Of a stretch of 64,000 bases of DNA, positions 46,680-58,430 are shown piece after piece. The notes below the pieces were generated by a model that was not told the DNA's origin, did no database searches, and saw nothing but the letters and a program-made list of their open reading frames with translations. A program made the position numbers and the translations under genes. Source of the stretch: Cytidiella melzeri (Eukaryota; Basidiomycota; Agaricomycetes; Polyporales; Irpicaceae); the NCBI GenBank assembly GCA_022592445.1, contig JABYQR010000080.1, positions 1-64,000 on the forward strand, given 5' to 3'. The number at the start of each line of letters is the position of its first letter. Position 1 is the stretch's first letter.

Positions 46680-47555
46680 ATGCAGCCTGTCGTCTCCGTC
46701 CTAAGGTTCACAGCCTCTGCCTGTCCATCCAAAGAGAGAAAACTCACCGAGGCCGTTCGGCTCGTGAGTGAAATCGACGGTGCACAGCAGTAAGTGCGGC
46801 TTCTCGTTCACCGCTCATCCCACCTTCCCTCTCACCGCGATCGAAAAAAACAGAGGATGCTGGGGTTTCGAAGTCGGCAAATGCAACAGTGGCTGCATCG
46901 TACAAGGTGAGTTGCGCAATTCGCCTTGGGACCACGAGACCTGAACAGAGGTGGTGTGGAATAAATATACAGTGTGGCAATCGCTACAGCACCACAAGGA
47001 GCTCCTCCACCACGCGAATTTCTCCGGCATCAGAGACGCATTGGCGGCCTGCTTCTCCGAGCAGCCAACCCTCTCTCACGTCGTCTTTGACAACAAGTCT
47101 ACCGCGCTAGACCAGCCTGTCTTGCACATACTGCGAGCACAGACACCATTAGCTCATTCCGAGATGGAGTGCAAGATACGGCGCATCGTCGACAAGATTG
47201 GCAAGACAGCGTTTGGAGGACAGTCGTTGGAAAACCCTGACGTCCATTTCGTTTTCATCGGTACAGCGACCGTGGAAGTACGTCTTTGTTCGCTCGCACA
47301 TCTCACGTATTTTTTGTCGAGCTACTTGATTTGTTTTGACAGCGGAGAAACCCCAAGGAACACAGCGCTCTTGCAGTAGCAGAGCTGAGCCAGGTTGCAG
47401 TCGTCGAGCATAGCACAATGTGGCTAAAATCTGCAGTGGCAAACCCCTTAAAAAGAGCGCCAATGGGTGGCGAGACGCAAGGGTCGTCCTCTGTGCCTTT
47501 CACTGGCAAAAGTACGCTCCCAGTACGGTTTACGAGGAATAATCTTGCCCAATAA
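46680..47555 (+). CDS. Small protein of uncertain family, possible ABM-type alpha/beta barrel
   Basis: Four exons (46680-46789, 46854-46906, 46973-47277, 47343-47555) close in frame, 226 aa. The segment QGCWGFEVGKCNSGCIVQVW then QSLQHHKELLHHANFSGIRD resembles the strand-Trp-x-S-x-x-x-H-H-helix pattern of dimeric alpha/beta barrel (ABM or stress-response) proteins. That is a shape argument only. The rest (ALDQPVLHILRAQTPLAHSE, KIRRIVDKIGKTAFGGQSLE, VAELSQVAVVEHSTMWLKSA) I do not recognise. The N-terminus is basic and Ser/Ala-rich. A start at 46680 gives the longest consistent model. The second exon is small, and its frame was chosen because it joins both neighbours. Confidence 0.6.
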
Positions 47556-47943
47556 ATCACGCTTGTCCGACAGACTAACCAAAAGGCGTCCTTTCAGCGG
47601 TGAGGCGTGAACAAGAGTTTGACCTTCTACATTACACCTTGTGAAGGGTGAAGTGAAGTAGTTTACAAAGAGGTCGACTAGCGTAGCATCAGACGTAAGA
47701 TGTAAGTACTATAATCAACTGAACCATAGAGCCTCTGAAAGATGTGGGTGTCGTAAAGAATGGGTGACCTTGGTTCGTCATCATGATCAGGAATCCATTA
47801 CGAGGGAGTAACGCAGGAAAATAATCTATGGCACCAAGAGTTCCAAATATAAGTAATTGAATGGGCACCGTTTGATGGTATAAATACGTGAACATGGTGA
47901 GGACCGTCACCAAGGCGTCTGGAAGCATCCACCAGGGATGCGC
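47556..47943. other. Spacer between convergent genes
   Basis: About 390 bp between the stop codons of the possible ABM protein and LCB2. No gene seen. Confidence 0.5.
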
Positions 47944-50092
47944 TTAGAGCATTTCGGGCATGTTGACGAGCTCTACCGCTCGCACCATGATCTCCTGCAA
48001 CGGCCACCGTTCGCCCACGGCCTTCTTGAGATCCAAGATATCGCCGATTTCGTCGCAAGCTTGCAGGAGGGTGTCGATGTCATCCTTGGTGTGCGATGCA
48101 CTCAAACAGAATCGCGCGCGACCTGTGACGAGGGGTGTGGCAGGATACGCAACGACAACGACGACAATCGGTGTACCACGTGAACGCATGAGGCGGCTGA
48201 AGACGTTCATCTTACCAGGGTGGAAGATGAGGAGAGGCACAACCGGGGAGTCGTCATGGCCGTATGTAATGAAGCCCAGCTTGCGGAGGGCACGGTTTAG
48301 GTAACGAGCATTAAAGGCAAGTCGGCGCAAGCGCATCTGACTGTCTGAACCATCGCACATGGACTGAGGAAGAGGCATCCACGACGGCAGGGCGGCAGCA
48401 GGTGCTCTGCCTGGGTAAGCTTCGAAATCGATGGGTGGAGCGGGACTACTGTCTGAGCGAAGAAGCAGCCGCGTGTGAGAGGCGGACTGTTTCTCGGAAG
48501 GTAGTACTATGCCCATGATACTTGCCATACTGGCAATGACCTGCGTGAGTACAGGAGGAGCTACTGCTTCAGAGTATGTCCCCGAGTGGCCAGTAATGCG
48601 GAGACGGTCAATGATGGCCTTGTTTCCAGCAATATAACCGCCCGCAGCACCGAATGACTTGGTAAACGTGCCCATGAGCACATCGACGTCGCGTGGATTG
48701 ATGTTGTAATAATCCGAGACGCCACGGCCGTGCGGACCGAGTGCACCCACAGAGTGAGCCTCATCAACGAAGAGATTGAACTGAATAAGAACAAATAGAC
48801 CATTAGTATCCGGTCATAATGACGCGGCGATGACATACCTTGTATTTCTTCTTCAGTTCCAGGATGGCAGGCAAACTGACAAGTGTACCCTCCATACTGT
48901 AGAGTCCCTCGACGATGACCAGAATCTTCCTCCAAGGCCTGTGTGTCTTGGGCTGGCCTTGGCTGATAACCTCTCTAAGTAGCTTCTCAAGACTCTTCAT
49001 GTTGTTGTGCTTAAACATCCTGACGTTGGCCCCGCTCAAACGAACACCGGAACGGATGGAGGCATGGTTGAGCTCGTCCGAGATGACCAAGCATCCTTTG
49101 GTAACGAGGGCTGGAATGATGGTCGAGTTCGTGGCGAAACCCATCGAGCAAAGAAGAGCGTCCTCCATGCCCATGAAGCGAGCAACGAGAGCCTCCGCTT
49201 GCACGTGCAGGTCAAGCGTGCCTCCCTCCAAACGGCTGCCACATGAAGAGACACCAAGTCGCCTGATACCCTCAACACCGGCCTCTGTGCATGCGCCCTT
49301 GGACTGAGCGAAACCGAGATAGTTGTAGGAGGAGATGTTGAGTGCTCTCGTGCGGGAACCGGTATATATGACAGTCTTGTTGAAGTCTGGCGAATAACGG
49401 TCGAGGATCTGGATGGTACGGCCTGGAACGCCAGTCACTGCTGCCGAGAAGCAGTCATCGATACGAAGCTTCAAGCGACGGGTGTAGAACGAGTCAAAGT
49501 CAGAATTCAACGCAGCATACCCCTACAATGAGTGTAGCGTCTTTCAGCTCCATGAGAATTGAGCAGTTGTTTAGTGACTTACGTCGTCAGCAAGAAGGTG
49601 CTTGTATGCAGTCCGCTTGAACCGTTTCCCAAGAAAGTCACGGAGATGTCCAAAGGCGATGACAAGGAGATAGCTGATGTATGTCGTCAACAGAATATAA
49701 TAGGGTGGGTCTTGCTCGACTACACCCTTGAGCGGGTGCTCAGGGTTGTAGCTGGGGGTGAAACGGTACTCCTCATTGGCACAGTGCCCAAATTCAGTGT
49801 GCACGGTGGCAAAGACCTGCTCAGAAGTCGGCGGGTTCTTGGGGTACACGAGACCGTCACCATTCTCCTTGTCGTCTTCGTTCAGAACCGTGTCTTCTGA
49901 GGCAGACGTCGCCGATGAGGACAGCGACAACGCCGGTGTTGAGTTAGGAGTACCTCCATGAGCCCTCGCACGAGCATCCGCCTCCGAAACCGCTGACAAG
50001 TACGACGCTGCGGTGTTCAACACAGGAGTCGATTTCTTCTTGAACATCGAGGGTGTCTGTGACACCGGTTTCATTGCCATGGGAGAAGGCAT
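47944..50092 (-). CDS. LCB2: Serine palmitoyltransferase subunit 2 (LCB2)
   Basis: Three coding exons, about 660 aa. The chosen start MPSPMAMKPVSQTPSMFKKK follows a probable 5'-UTR acceptor (TTTTTTTACAG just upstream); a longer frame reaches 50233. A membrane anchor (YYILLTTYISYLLVIAFGHL) precedes the alpha-oxoamine synthase fold: ALNISSYNYLGFAQSKGACT, GSRLEGGTLDLHVQAEALVA, ISDELNHASIRSGVRLSGA, VIVEGLYSMEGTLVSLP and FVDEAHSVGALGPHGRG. The PLP lysine motif is GTFTKSFGAAGGYIAG. With Lcb1 it condenses serine with palmitoyl-CoA in the ER, the first and committed step of sphingolipid synthesis. A Ser/Pro-rich insert lies in the small domain (around SSPAPPIDFEAYPGRAPAAA). A TATATAT lies near 50236 on the promoter side. 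Confidence 0.96.
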
Positions 50093-50533
50093 TGTCAAAA
50101 CCTCGTGAACGTCGCGTTCGTCGTCGTCGTCGTCGTCGTCGCTGTCGCTGTAAAAAAATAAGCGGCGATGATTGGGGTTGCAGAGGCGGAGACGAGGGGA
50201 CAAGGTGGTCGATAGAAACAGGCGGGAGCGCATACTATATATTGGCTGGCTTAGTCAGCATGTTTGCGCATCACGCATCAACTTGAACGTTTAAACTGTT
50301 GACCCCGCTCGTGCAGTCAAATCACACTGAAACTAAGTAGTAAACCTTCTAGACCTCTCCCGAGTAACCAGAAGAATCTGTGTCTATGTATAAAGTGGTA
50401 TAAACGGGCTATTATCAGCCGTACACTATTCCTTGCCAATCTCTTGGCTGCACCTCTCAAGATGCATTATTGTCCATGGGAATCAAAAGTGGAATGAAAG
50501 CAAAGGCCGAGTGAACAAGGCGAAAGAAAACCT

Positions 50534-52348
50534 CTACTGGCTTCCACGACCGATGACCTTGACCTGTGAGTACCTGTCAGTATCCTTGCATGAGCTCAAG
50601 GACAGTAACAAATCCTACCTTGAAGCCGATCTGGCGTAGGTGGTCAGCATCAACGAGGAGTCGGCCGTCAAAGACGAAAGCCGGCTTGTTCATGTTGTCA
50701 TATACGCTCTGCCAATCGATGTCGCGGAATTCCTTCCACTCGGTGGCAATGACGATGGCTTCCTTGTTCTTGCAGCCTTCGAGCGCGGAGGAGGCAAGAG
50801 TGACCTGCTTCTTGACTATAAAAAAACGGCGAACGTAAGACATAAGTTCTACGTTGTCCAAAAATTGGAGCTTACTCTGCTCAAGGGTCATGGTGGGACA
50901 AGCTTCGGCGAGGTCCATCCAAATTTGCTCAGCGTCGACCTTAGGGTCGTAAATGGTAACGTAAGCCCGCTCAGCGAGGAAGTCGCGGACAAGGGAAATA
51001 GCGGGCGATTCACGAGTGTCACCGGTGTCTGCCTTGAACGCAAAGCCGAGGACCGCGATGTGCTACGTAGCGTGTCATAAGCTGAACACCAGTGCGAGGA
51101 AGTGACCTAGATATACATACCTTGCCAGTGATGGTGTTGAACAAAGTGTCAACAACGGTCTTCGAGAACCTGCTCTTCTGGTACTCGTTCATCTCGACAA
51201 CCTGACGCCAGTAGGCAGCGACTTGTGGCAAGTGCAGACTCTCGCTCAGGTAGACAAGGTTGAGGATATCCTTCTGGAAGCACGAACCACCGAAGCCGAC
51301 GGACGCGCGCAAAAATTTGGGACCAACACGTGAGTCGTAACCAACGGCGTGGGCAACCTCATCAATGTTCGCACCAGTCGCCTCACAAATAGCGGAAAGC
51401 GCGTTAATCGAAGAAATACGCTGTGCCAGCATGGCGTTGGCAGCGAGCTTGGATAGCTCTGACGACCACAGGCCGACAGTCAAGATACGGTTTTCCCTGT
51501 TTGCATTGAATCAATATTTGGGCCGCATTGCGAGTGAGAAGACACTTACGGAACCCAGTTGGCGTACACGCTCTTGAGGGCTTGGCAAGCATCCTTACCC
51601 TCCTTAGTCTGAAGGGAACCGATCAGAACACGGTCTGGACTGAATAGGTCACCAATAGCGGTTCCTTCGGCGAGGAACTCGGGATTGGAGAGAATATCAA
51701 AGTGGCATCCTGGCTTGCAGTTCGCCTCGAGGATGGTGCGCATAGATTCAGCCGTGCGGCATGGCACAGTCGACTTCTCGACAACGATCTTCGAAGTCTG
51801 GGCGACGGCAGCGATGCGACGCGTCGCAGACTCAACGTAACTGATCCATGAGGCATTAGTCATTGTAGGAACACAAGTCGCTGAGCGTTACGTAAGATAC
51901 TCACTGTAAGTCTGCCCCGAAACCAGCACCGACACCGCTCTTCTTCGTCGGCGTGTTGACGCTGACGAAGATGAGGTCGGCCTCTTGAATAGCCTTGTCC
52001 ACATCGGTAGAAAAGAAGAGGTTTCGACCGCGGGCAGCCTTGACAACCTCCTCAAGACCAGGCTCGTAGATAGGCAAGTTGAAGCTAGGGCTGTTCCAAG
52101 CATCGATTCGCGCCTCGTTCAAGTCGACAATGGTGACCTGGATTTGGGGGCATTTAAGGGCAATGACGGCGCACGTCGGGCCACCTGTGCCAGCTCATGA
52201 GTGGTCCGTTCATGTGTCCTCACGTTTCAGAGTCACTAACCGACGTATCCAGCACCGACTATCGGTGCACGCTCTTCAGCGTTTGCATTTTGCACAAGCG
52301 GACGTGGCACTCACTGCAACAAATCTTTTTCACGGTGACGGGGGCCAT
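50534..52348 (-). CDS. UGD1: UDP-glucose 6-dehydrogenase
   Basis: Multi-exon gene starting [11 protein letters not shown]. The NAD-binding glycine motif is split by introns: IGAGYVG then [10 protein letters not shown]. It continues [20 protein letters not shown] / [57 protein letters not shown] and the central [20 protein letters not shown]. The catalytic Cys lies in [20 protein letters not shown]. The C-terminal NAD/UDP domain has [20 protein letters not shown] and IYDPKV; the last exon ends VIGRGSQ. It oxidises UDP-glucose to UDP-glucuronate, the precursor of UDP-xylose and acidic polysaccharides. About 470 aa, the usual length. The small first exons (start at 52348) were placed by frame and family fit. 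Confidence 0.95.
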
Positions 52349-53125
52349 GGCGGTTGGAAGGAAAGAGGAGGAGAGACGGATGAAAAATAATCTGAGATGA
52401 CAAGATATACCAAGAACGCGGCCGGTTGGTCTAAGTACTAGCGCGGCGAGACGCCCTTTGAGACAAAACAGGGAACGAAAGCTACGAAACGTTACACGGC
52501 TTTCATTTCCGCGCAAATCCATTCCTCTCTCCGACCTAGCAACCCTTCCATACTCAGCTTGTTACTCGCCTAGTGGTATGTTGCGACCAACTACATAGTA
52601 TAACAAGTTGCCAGAGAAATACCGACTCTGCAACAGTTCGGTCGCGCGTTGCCGCTGCGGCTATCTGATTCGCCTTCCATGCACATATTGCCGAACTTGG
52701 AGCAGCGGCAACGAACATGTCGCTGCTGGCAGGCAAATACATATGTTACAGTCTACTGCAATCATTGCAACCTTTCGATGGCATCCTGCAGCGCAACAAG
52801 AGCTTTGGCCTAAACACGCACGAAGTAACAACAAACAACGGCATCGAAGCAGCTTCAAAGTCTATCAGGATTCAGATGAGACTAACAAGAAGGATCGTTG
52901 TCACTGCGGCGCAGTACTCAGCTGTGCTCGGACAGTACCGACAGTCTGCCAGTGCCATATGTCGTATTCCTCTCAATCTGCAACAAAGTTGTTGTTTGAT
53001 CCTCTCACCAGACGACAATCTTGGCTGAACGCGTCACAGCTGCCAGTGGCGGGAAATCTGCGGGCCAAAAAAAGAACAACAGCCTTGGTTTGAAAGGGTC
53101 AGTATCCGCGAGTAGCACATGACAA
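52349..53125. other. Gene-free interval between UGD and the PQ-loop gene
   Basis: About 780 bp. A 161-codon frame (52608-53093, no ATG start) and an overlapping 103-codon ATG frame (52717-53028) lack family features and are treated as chance. The UGD promoter lies on the left side. Confidence 0.45.
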
Positions 53126-54563
53126 TCATCTACGTAACCAACTGGACCAAGTCTTCCCTTTGTCAGACGCATCTTGCTTCAGCAGCGGCGTCACTTCCGA
53201 TACAGGCTGCTCCTCATAGATGTCGCTCTCAACAGCGGCGCTCACAGCCTCCGGTACCCTCTCCCCATCTGGAGGTCCTTGTATGACCGGTACGGGTGAT
53301 GCTGCCAAGTCAGGCTGACTAGATCCCAACGGGTTGCCAAAGTCGTCAATGTCAAGCTTGCGTTGACGTATCTTCCACATGATGCACATGACAAGAAGAA
53401 TCCCCTGAAGGATTCCAGCGGCAGCGTACGGAGACCATGCTAATGGACGCTCAGTTATGCCGTCACGTCAACGATTATACAGTGACCACGTACTTGTCCA
53501 GTTTGTACCCGGCCTGATGATATGACAAGCGAATTCAGGACAGCAGCAGCCTTCAAATCTGGAAAGCGTACCTGACAACAATGCTTGTTACCATCAAGAT
53601 AGCACCAGGAGTCTGAATAAGCATCATTGGTATACTGAGGGCTCCAACTAGCTTATGTCGGTAGGTGTGAACTATTTGAGGAAGGTACTGCAAGGCGGCG
53701 AGTAGAGTCGAAGATACTCCCAAGAACGTTGCCCACCAGTCAAGTCGCACAGAGTGAGGAGATATCTCTGTTCCAAGAAGCAGGAAGGTGACAAAAGTAA
53801 AGAGCACGCTAAGATCAACGGACTTAGTACCGCTTCCGCCAGAGGTGATAGTATTACTGACGTGGAGATTAGAACAACCCATGACAACGTTAGTGATAAC
53901 TTCCAGGCGTCCTGCTTGATTTCAGTCTTGACAATCCTGTCACCGACGGCCACTGTCGCATATTTGAGATGTGCCGGGTAGTACATCATGTAGAGCACCA
54001 GGCTGGAGAGTGGGGTTCATGGAATGTCCGAGAGTAGGGATAAATACTTACATCATGGTGAAGCAAAACCACTGTATGGACAGCTGAATTATCCCAGCGG
54101 TAGCTTCAATACAGTTTCCTGCGCTCTACTAAAGTGGTGAATACGACGAATGGGGGCCAGGATGCGGAGGACTCACCAGCACTCGACAGCATTTCACTAT
54201 TTCCCATTGCTTCACGATGCTAATTACACTTTAATACGTCAAGATGGTGCGCATAGCATATCACTCACATGTTCAGCATCCCCGCCGCGGCGGAAGTGCT
54301 ACCTAGCAGCAAGAACCATGGACTGAAGCCCTCTGACGACTTTGAGAGAATTATCCTTAGATGCTACAGACACAGACGTTCAGTGCATCATTCGACATGT
54401 GTGCGCGTACACTCACTTGTGGAAGATAGGAGATTATTAGACCAACACAGAGCCCCGCAGTGAGCACGTCGGCGAATATATCATGTTCCTATGAAGCAGG
54501 TTTCAGGAAAGGTTGGACGATAACTGCCAATCTGCTCACTAGCTGACACGTCTTGTTGGACAT
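53126..54563 (-). CDS. PQ-loop repeat membrane protein
   Basis: Multi-exon minus-strand gene with start at 54563 (MSNKTCQL, then EHDIFADVLTAGLCVGLIIS / YLPQ). The first PQ-loop is YLPQHLRIILSKSSEGFSPW then FLLLGSTSAAAGMLN. The second is FLGVSSTLLAALQYLPQIVH with TYRHKLVGALSIPMMLIQTP. About seven hydrophobic segments are seen, including IIQLSIQWFCFTMMLVLYMM, DLSVLFTFVTFLLLG and AAGILQGILLVMCIMWKIR. The C-terminal tail is soluble and contains VTPLLKQD. PQ-loop (MtN3/SWEET/cystinosin-like) proteins carry small solutes such as amino acids across vacuolar or lysosomal membranes. The substrate here is unknown. Fungal proteins of this exact layout are usually annotated only as PQ-loop proteins. Confidence 0.9.
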
Positions 54564-54771
54564 GGCTCAGACAATTGTGCAGGTTCATGTAGACAATGTG
54601 GCCCCTCCGTCAACTGCAACGGCGCGACTTCAGAAGCGCCGCATGTAGAAGCCACGTGGAATTGCTATATCGGATTTACAGACGCACTCCGAGAATTTTC
54701 GCCAAACGCAGCGGCAACAAAATTCCTCTCTCTTCCACCGTCCCTCCTCTCTCTTTCTTCCACCTCTCATA

Positions 54772-56261
54772 ATGGCACACGTTGTAGAGCTTAGTGTTGT
54801 ACCACCACCCCTGCGTTCTGACTGGAGGCCCCCTCAAAGTACAGGAAAACCCATCGCTCGTAAGTCCTTGCTCTAAAATCTCCGGAGTCTTGCGACCTTC
54901 TTGTGTTGATTCTGTATCTGCTTCGTATTCGTGAAAGCTTTGGTCAAACGTAGACTTATTCCTGCCGGTCCTGCATATCTTGCACATGTCAAGCGCGACG
55001 TACACAATCTGTCGTTTGAAGAACACGACAAGCACGCGGAGGAGGAGCGAAAACGGCTCGAGGCACTCTATGGCACAGGTGCGGGTGGCGAAGACGACCT
55101 GGGTGTGGGCGACGAGGAGGAGACTGAGGACTTGCTCGCCTTGGATCCCAAGGAGTGGAAAGTATGTCGGTCTATCGTAGCGTCGCAGCTATGGTACTCT
55201 CCTGAAGCGCGTCCCGCTGATTGCATCTGAACAGAAACAAGATCATTACGCGGTCCTCGGACTTTCACATCTAAGGTACAAAGCTACGGCCGACCAAATA
55301 AAGATTGCACGTATGTTTTCACGATTAGGATGTCTTGTATGCTACCGTCAATTGATTTTGTATACGCAGACCGGAAGAAAGTGTTGAAACACCATCCCGA
55401 CAAGAAAGCCGGTGCAGCCGGCGAGACGAACGATGACGCCTTCTTCAAGTGCATACAAAAAGCTATGGAGGTTCTGGCGAACCCCGAGCGGCGCAGACAG
55501 TTCGACTCGGTAGACCCATACTATGAAGCTCTCGAAGACGAAGTCCCCACCGAGAAGGAAGTCAAGACCGCCAAGGACCCCAACGCATTTTTCTTCAAGA
55601 CATTTGGCCCTGTATTTGAACGCGAAGCTCGGTTCAGCAGGAAGCAGCCTGTGCCGCTGTTGGGCGAGTACAGCGACTCGAAGGAGACAGTTGAGGGCTT
55701 CTACGATTTTTGGTACAACTTTGATAGCTGGCGGAGTTTTGAGTACCACGATAAGGAAGTCAACGAGGGTAGCGATAGGTGAGTTGCTCGCCCTACTAAA
55801 ACAACGGACCCCAAACAACTTGACATCCACTTTTCTACAGCCGTGACGACAAGCGGTATACTGAGAAGAAGAACAAGTCTGAGCGCGCACGGCGCAAGAA
55901 GGAGGACATCGCACGTCTCCGTGGACTTGTTGACCTAGCGCTCGGCTTGGATCCGCGCATCAAACGTATCAAGCAAGAGGAGAAAGAAGCGAGAGAGGCC
56001 AAGAAGAAGGGCAAGACGGGCGGTGCGAACGGCTTGAGTGCGAAGCAGAAAGCGGAGGAGGAGAAGAAGAAGGCCGAGGAGGAGGCAAAGAGAAAGGAGG
56101 AAGAGGAAAAGGCAAGTTCCACTGTTGGTTACTTGGATGTGGGGATGTCCTCATGTGTTTTTTTGCAGGTTGCTCGCGCTGAGGCGAAGAAGGCCAAAGC
56201 TGCTGCTGCCAATGCTGCCAAGAAGGCTCGTCGGCAGGCTCGTACGGAGGGTGAAGCATAG
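54772..56261 (+). CDS. ZUO1: Zuotin, J-domain protein of the ribosome-associated complex
   Basis: Multi-exon gene starting MAHVVELSVVPPPLRSDW. The N-terminal part has PAGPAYLAHVKRDVHNLSFE. The J-domain starts QDHYAVLGLSHLRYKATADQ, and the HPD motif lies in RKKVLKHHPDKKAG. The zuotin homology region follows: DPNAFFFKTFGPVFEREARF, SVDPYYEALEDEVP, YDFWYNFDSWRSFEYHD and RDDKRYTEKKNKSERARRKK / EDIARLRGLVDLAL. The tail is a charged helix of K/E/A repeats that should contact rRNA. Zuotin with Ssz1 stimulates Ssb-type Hsp70 on nascent chains. The frame stops directly after the charged helix (RRQARTEGEA). The C-terminal four-helix bundle of yeast Zuo1 is not apparent in the model or just downstream. 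Confidence 0.92.
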
Positions 56262-56729
56262 ATCATCATTGTACAATTCTCTTCTTTCGTCCTGGATATG
56301 TTCATATCATTCGCACTTTCTTTGTGTATCTATGCTACTGCTGACGACTACACTTCATCTCTTGTACCCATTTCCCAGGTTATTTCCGCGCTGAATCTTG
56401 GAATAGGCTTCAAACACGACGAGTTGCAGTTCACATGTCACAGTGGCTCGCATTGCGTTATTGAAGAGCATACGCATGTTTGACTGACCAGACCACTGAG
56501 TTCAACTGTCCGAATTTCACCGCTCGGCTCAGACCACACCTGGAGAGCCAACAGTGGCTGACATGGCTATCGTCGACATACAGCGAGCACATACTCTGGA
56601 CAGCCACTTCGCAGTTCACGCATACTATCACCACCCTCGAATCGCGTTTTTCACACTCTTTTCCCACTGCAAAAACAAAATACGCACAAGCTTTTATTCA
56701 CTGCAGTCAATGAGATTGCGTGCACCGAT
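56262..56729. other. Spacer between zuotin and the small secreted gene
   Basis: About 470 bp, expected to hold the zuotin 3' UTR and the promoter of the next gene. No ORF with support. Confidence 0.45.
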
Positions 56730-57058
56730 ATGAAATCGTTCATACTTTTGACACCTCTCGCTCTCTTGGCCACAAGCATCTTTGGTCTACCCTCACCCAA
56801 CCTCATCAATGAGCACACCATTTTATTTCCTCGTGAACACTCTGTAACACGAGTCTCAGAGGTTAGTTCTCCTCGTGCCGTCTTCTTCTGAGGCAGAATG
56901 AATGTTAACGTTGAGCATGCGCACAGTTCAAACGCTTGACGTGTGAAGTCGACGCCCCAGGCGAATACCCACAGGCAGAGACGCAGATGCTGGGAGTCAA
57001 GAAACGACAATTGCCTGGGCCTTGTTCGCAGCCTGATGAAGCGGAGGAGGATAGCTAG
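56730..57058 (+). CDS. Small secreted precursor with dibasic (Kex2-type) sites
   Basis: Two exons of 132 nt each (56730-56861, 56927-57058), separated by a GT..AG intron of 65 nt, give 87 aa; neither exon stands out alone as a long ORF. It starts MKSFILLTPLALLATSIFGL, a good signal peptide. A KR follows in EFKRLTCEVD and another in LGVKKRQLPGPCSQP, and it ends EAEEDS. Cleavage after the two KR sites would release one middle peptide and one 16-residue C-terminal peptide, each with a single Cys. No family is recognised, and there is no CaaX end, so it is not a standard basidiomycete pheromone. A secreted peptide or small effector-like protein is a reasonable inference. Confidence 0.6.
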
Positions 57059-57222
57059 TTGAGAGAACTCGAGACGAACGTTACGCAGGGGGAGGGAATG
57101 CGAAGATGCATAGTTATGGAACTGTGCAACGAGTTGAGATGTTTTCATAATGAGAATAAACGTGATGTCAATCTTACGCCAGGATAAGCTCAAAAGAGGG
57201 TTTCTTACGATTCGATCGTTCT

Positions 57223-58430
57223 CTACAGCTTCGCAGTAGTAGTCTCTACTGGGCCATGACCACCATCCCTTTCCCTCTCCGTCTCGACCTTCCTCCTGCC
57301 GCGTTGCGCAAGGATAGCCTTTCCCGCTCGACTCGCGTTCGGCCGTCCCAAGTGGTCCGATATCCAAGCACCGATAGTAACCATTGCATCCAAGTCACCA
57401 TCCGTACGGTACTTGCTCCCCCGCAAAGCATACATGACGTCCTCTGTCGCTACGTTCCCCGTTGCACCTGGCGAGTATGGGCATCCGCCAAGGCCACCAA
57501 CGGCGGCGTCGATCGTCCGTAAACCCATGTTGAGCGCGGTCATGACGTTGGCTACTGCTGTACCGAACGTATCATGAAAATGACCCTAAAACAACCCGTT
57601 TCGCATCTCTCTGCGTAAAAAGGTGGACACACTCACAGCAAGAGTCTCAGCCGGTACTCCGCCCGAGCCACCCATCACCGTCTCCAACATCCCCGCCACC
57701 TCTGCAGGCGTCCCCATCCCGACCGTATCGCCCAAACTGACTTGGTAGCATCCCATATCAAGCAGCGCCCTCGCCACGCTCTTCACATCCTCGTATCTCA
57801 CCCGCCCAGTGTACGGACACGCGATCACAACACTGACGTACCCTCTCACCCTCAACCCTCGTTTCAGCGCTGCTTGCACGACGGGCCCAAGACGCGCCAA
57901 GCTTTCGGCTACGGTGACGTTTGTATTGGCCTTGGAGAAGGCGTCAGTCGCGGCTGTGAAGACTGCGATTTCGTCTGTGGGGGGCGGGATGGTGGAGTGG
58001 TGTGCGGAGAGGAGGGAGAGGAGGTTGTCGAGACCTTTCTGGTTGGGTACGAGTACAGGGTAGTGACTTCCGGGTATGCGGTCCATGTGGGTAATGACTT
58101 GGTCTGTGGCAGCCATCTGGTTGTGTGAAATCCAGCTTGCGAAGTCAAGCACTGGTGGAGACAGAGTTGTGTTGAACGCACCTGAGGCACCCATTTTGGA
58201 GAGACGAAGCTGCCGGCTTCGATGGTGGTCATGCCAGCATTGTTGAGACGGTTGATGAGGTCGATCTTCACAGCTGGGGGGATGACGGACTTTTCGTTTT
58301 GCAGACCATCTCGAGGACCGACTTCGACGATTGTAACATGATTTGGGTCCTTTGCCGTTGCGTATGCCCTGGAAGCGGTCTTGCGTAGACGTGCGGAGGA
58401 CATTGACGAAGCGAGACGGCGGGATAACAT
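57223..58430 (-). CDS. HMGCL: Hydroxymethylglutaryl-CoA lyase, mitochondrial
   Basis: Three exons starting [20 protein letters not shown], an Arg/Ser-rich mitochondrial presequence. The aldolase-type barrel has [53 protein letters not shown] and [16 protein letters not shown]. Then come [39 protein letters not shown] and the active-site-Cys loop [20 protein letters not shown]. It cleaves HMG-CoA to acetyl-CoA and acetoacetate, the last step of leucine breakdown. The C-terminus after [20 protein letters not shown] is longer and more charged than in animal enzymes and lacks a peroxisomal SKL-type end. Introns lie at VPQ|MAAT and ETLA|GHFH. It is divergent from an enoyl-CoA hydratase gene. Confidence 0.95.

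Noticed and set aside
52608..53093. 161-codon plus-strand ORF with many Cys
   Set aside because: It begins at a TTG, has no ATG near the start, an overlapping frame is also open, and nothing resembles a known family.
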